Part shown: piece after piece, positions 14,299 through 15,260 of the stretch
Layout: each line of letters opens with the position of its first letter
Position numbering within the stretch: the stretch's first letter is position 1
Source of the DNA: an uncultured Bacillota bacterium
Lineage (GTDB): Bacteria > Bacillota > Clostridia > Peptostreptococcales > Anaerovoracaceae
Length of the DNA: 15,260 nucleotides
Assembly: GCA_959606705.1 (NCBI GenBank)
Contig: CAUHLX010000021.1
Span: forward strand, 1-15,260
Direction: 5' to 3'
Notes under the pieces: model-generated
What the model was told of the DNA's origin: nothing
Databases searched by the model: none
Seen by the model: only the letters and a program-made list of their open reading frames with translations
Translations under genes and position numbers: made by a program

Positions 14299-14320
14299 AG
14301 CTTTTTGTAGTAGTTGGCAA
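14292..14320 (-). promoter_or_regulatory. nrdD operon promoter
   Basis: On the minus strand TTGCCA (14315-14320; 5/6 to consensus), a 17-bp spacer and TACTAT (14292-14297; 4/6) form a sigma-A promoter. Transcription would begin near 14285, giving a leader of about 210 bases before nrdD that contains the aptamer-like fold and terminator. Confidence 0.6.
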
Positions 14321-14507
14321 GGTTTTTTTATCCTGTTTGGTCGGGAAAAAGTACCAGTTGTGTGCTGCTATTTTAGAAATAGATATTGTATCGAATTCGG
14401 GATCGGAGTAGGATGAAATTAAGAAGAGAAGGGCAGCGGTTAAGAACAAAACATCGGGATGAATTATTTTTTATGGATCAAATTGCAATTGAAAAACAGG
14501 AGGAATC
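14321..14507. other. Remaining intergenic region between nrdD leader and the SurA-N-like gene
   Basis: This AT-rich sequence should hold the rightward promoter of the next gene, but I see no convincing -35/-10 pair (TTGTGT near 14357 with TAGATA 16 bp later is weak). No ORF or RNA family is recognisable. AGGAGG lies 4 bp before the ATG at 14508. Confidence 0.35.
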
Positions 14508-15122
14508 ATGAAAAGGATCGGACTGTCTTTAATTATTACGGTGATCATCCTGTCTTTCGGGTTTGTTTTTGTGTTAACCAATTCGGATACTGTTTCTGAG
14601 AGAGGAAGCCAAATTGGCAATTCTGTAAAACCATATTGTGTCGATCAAGGAGACGGACACAATAAGATAAATATGGAATTAGATCGTACGGTTGGCACGG
14701 TGTTAGGAGAAGATATCACTGCAAGAGAATTGGAATTAAAAGCAGCACTTTACCGAGCAGGAGGCCTTGATGATCCATTAGGGAAGGCTTGGGATGCGAT
14801 TAAGAAACAGGTATATGAAAAACAGTTCGCGGAAGAACATGGCCTGACTCCTACACAAGACGATATAATAGAGTTCACACAACAAATGCGGCGAGATGCA
14901 GAAGCGAGTGAGGAGGGGCATGCTTATGCTAAGGCATTAATCGAAGCAGCTGGCATGACGGAAGATGAGTATTGGAACGAGTATAAACCGATTTATGAAA
15001 GTCCCGCACATCTTACCCATATTCGGGTCATTGAGTATTTGGATGAAAATGGTCTTGCTGAAATATCTCCTGATCAAATAGAGGGCACCCTTTCTGATAC
15101 TGCTATTCTTTCTGAGTTTTAA
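14508..15122 (+). CDS. Exported/membrane-anchored SurA N-terminal-like protein without a PPIase domain
   Basis: This 204-residue protein begins with a hydrophobic export segment (residues about 4-24, LSLIITVIILSFGFVFVLT) that could be an uncleaved anchor. No lipobox Cys follows it; the only cysteine is at position 44. After a polar linker, ITARELELKAALYRAGG, AWDAIKKQVYEKQFAEEHGL, TPTQDDIIEF and GMTEDEYWNEYKP give the helical pattern of SurA-N/PrsA-type chaperone domains: a residue block that binds the substrate chain, then 'xGlTxxeYW'. No parvulin isomerase domain follows, and the protein is shorter than PrsA or SurA. It is AT-richer than its neighbours, so it may have arrived separately. It would act outside the membrane as a small chaperone or folding accessory (inference). 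Confidence 0.75.
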   Translation: MKRIGLSLIITVIILSFGFVFVLTNSDTVSERGSQIGNSVKPYCVDQGDGHNKINMELDRTVGTVLGEDITARELELKAALYRAGGLDDPLGKAWDAIKKQVYEKQFAEEHGLTPTQDDIIEFTQQMRRDAEASEEGHAYAKALIEAAGMTEDEYWNEYKPIYESPAHLTHIRVIEYLDENGLAEISPDQIEGTLSDTAILSEF

Positions 15123-15167
15123 GAAAACAACTTTGTGCCTGTATAAGAAAGGGCCTATTGGACTAGT

Positions 15168-15215
15168 AAAAAGGTTCCTCAGAACATGGAGAGGTGTAGT
15201 TTAGAGAACCTTTTT
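15168..15215. terminator. Bidirectional terminator after the SurA-N-like gene
   Basis: AAAAAGGTTC (15168-15177) pairs perfectly with GAACCTTTTT (15206-15215), with a further CTC/GAG pairing inside the loop. The T run on either strand allows termination in both directions, 45 bp after the stop codon. Confidence 0.7.
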
Positions 15216-15260
15216 CGGAAGAAAGCCGTCGAAAATAACGCTGTCGCATAGCTCGGCGGC

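Overview
The window looks like a chromosomal segment of an anaerobic, amino-acid-using Bacillota (class Clostridia). The reasons are the moderately high GC, strong AGGAGG-type ribosome binding sites, class III (oxygen-sensitive) ribonucleotide reductase genes, NhaC-family exchangers and a deiminase/carbamoyltransferase catabolic operon. No insertion sequence, phage gene, CRISPR array, rRNA or tRNA was seen.

Layout. At the left edge (3-1334, +) the C-terminal part of an AMP-forming acyl-CoA synthetase is followed by a small eight-cysteine protein, then a terminator hairpin. From 6694 down to 1539 (-) lies a four-gene operon: a putrescine/ornithine-type carbamoyltransferase, an agmatine-deiminase-family enzyme and two NhaC-family antiporter paralogues. 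A LuxR-type regulator (7105-7878, +) is divergent from it. The 410-bp gap between them holds a good sigma-A promoter for the operon and an unusual pair of inverted-repeat elements whose left arms contain extended -10 boxes. A large hypothetical membrane protein (9623-8052, -) converges on the regulator across a bidirectional terminator. An XRE regulator with a C-terminal beta-repeat domain (9931-10929, +) follows.

Next is the anaerobic ribonucleotide reductase locus (14074-10934, -): nrdD, a 54-codon ORF, and nrdG. The 54-codon ORF carries the RITGY glycyl-radical tail that is normally the C terminus of NrdD, and the long NrdD here lacks it. The NrdD protein therefore appears to be encoded as two separately translated pieces. 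Its leader contains a promoter overlapped by two CTATATAT boxes exactly 31 bp apart (an NrdR-box pair), then a compact cobalamin-riboswitch-like fold and an intrinsic terminator just before nrdD. The window ends with an AT-richer gene for an exported SurA-N-like protein.

How the genes may work together. The operon at 1.5-6.7 kb could import a guanidino compound, deiminate it, and split the carbamoyl product to carbamoyl phosphate plus an amine, with the NhaC-type exchangers moving substrate or product. The enzymes keep their catalytic residues but differ from agmatine deiminase and putrescine carbamoyltransferase in substrate-binding motifs, so the real substrate is open. No carbamate kinase lies in the window. 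The most notable points are the split NrdD, its two-layer leader control, and this divergent catabolic operon.
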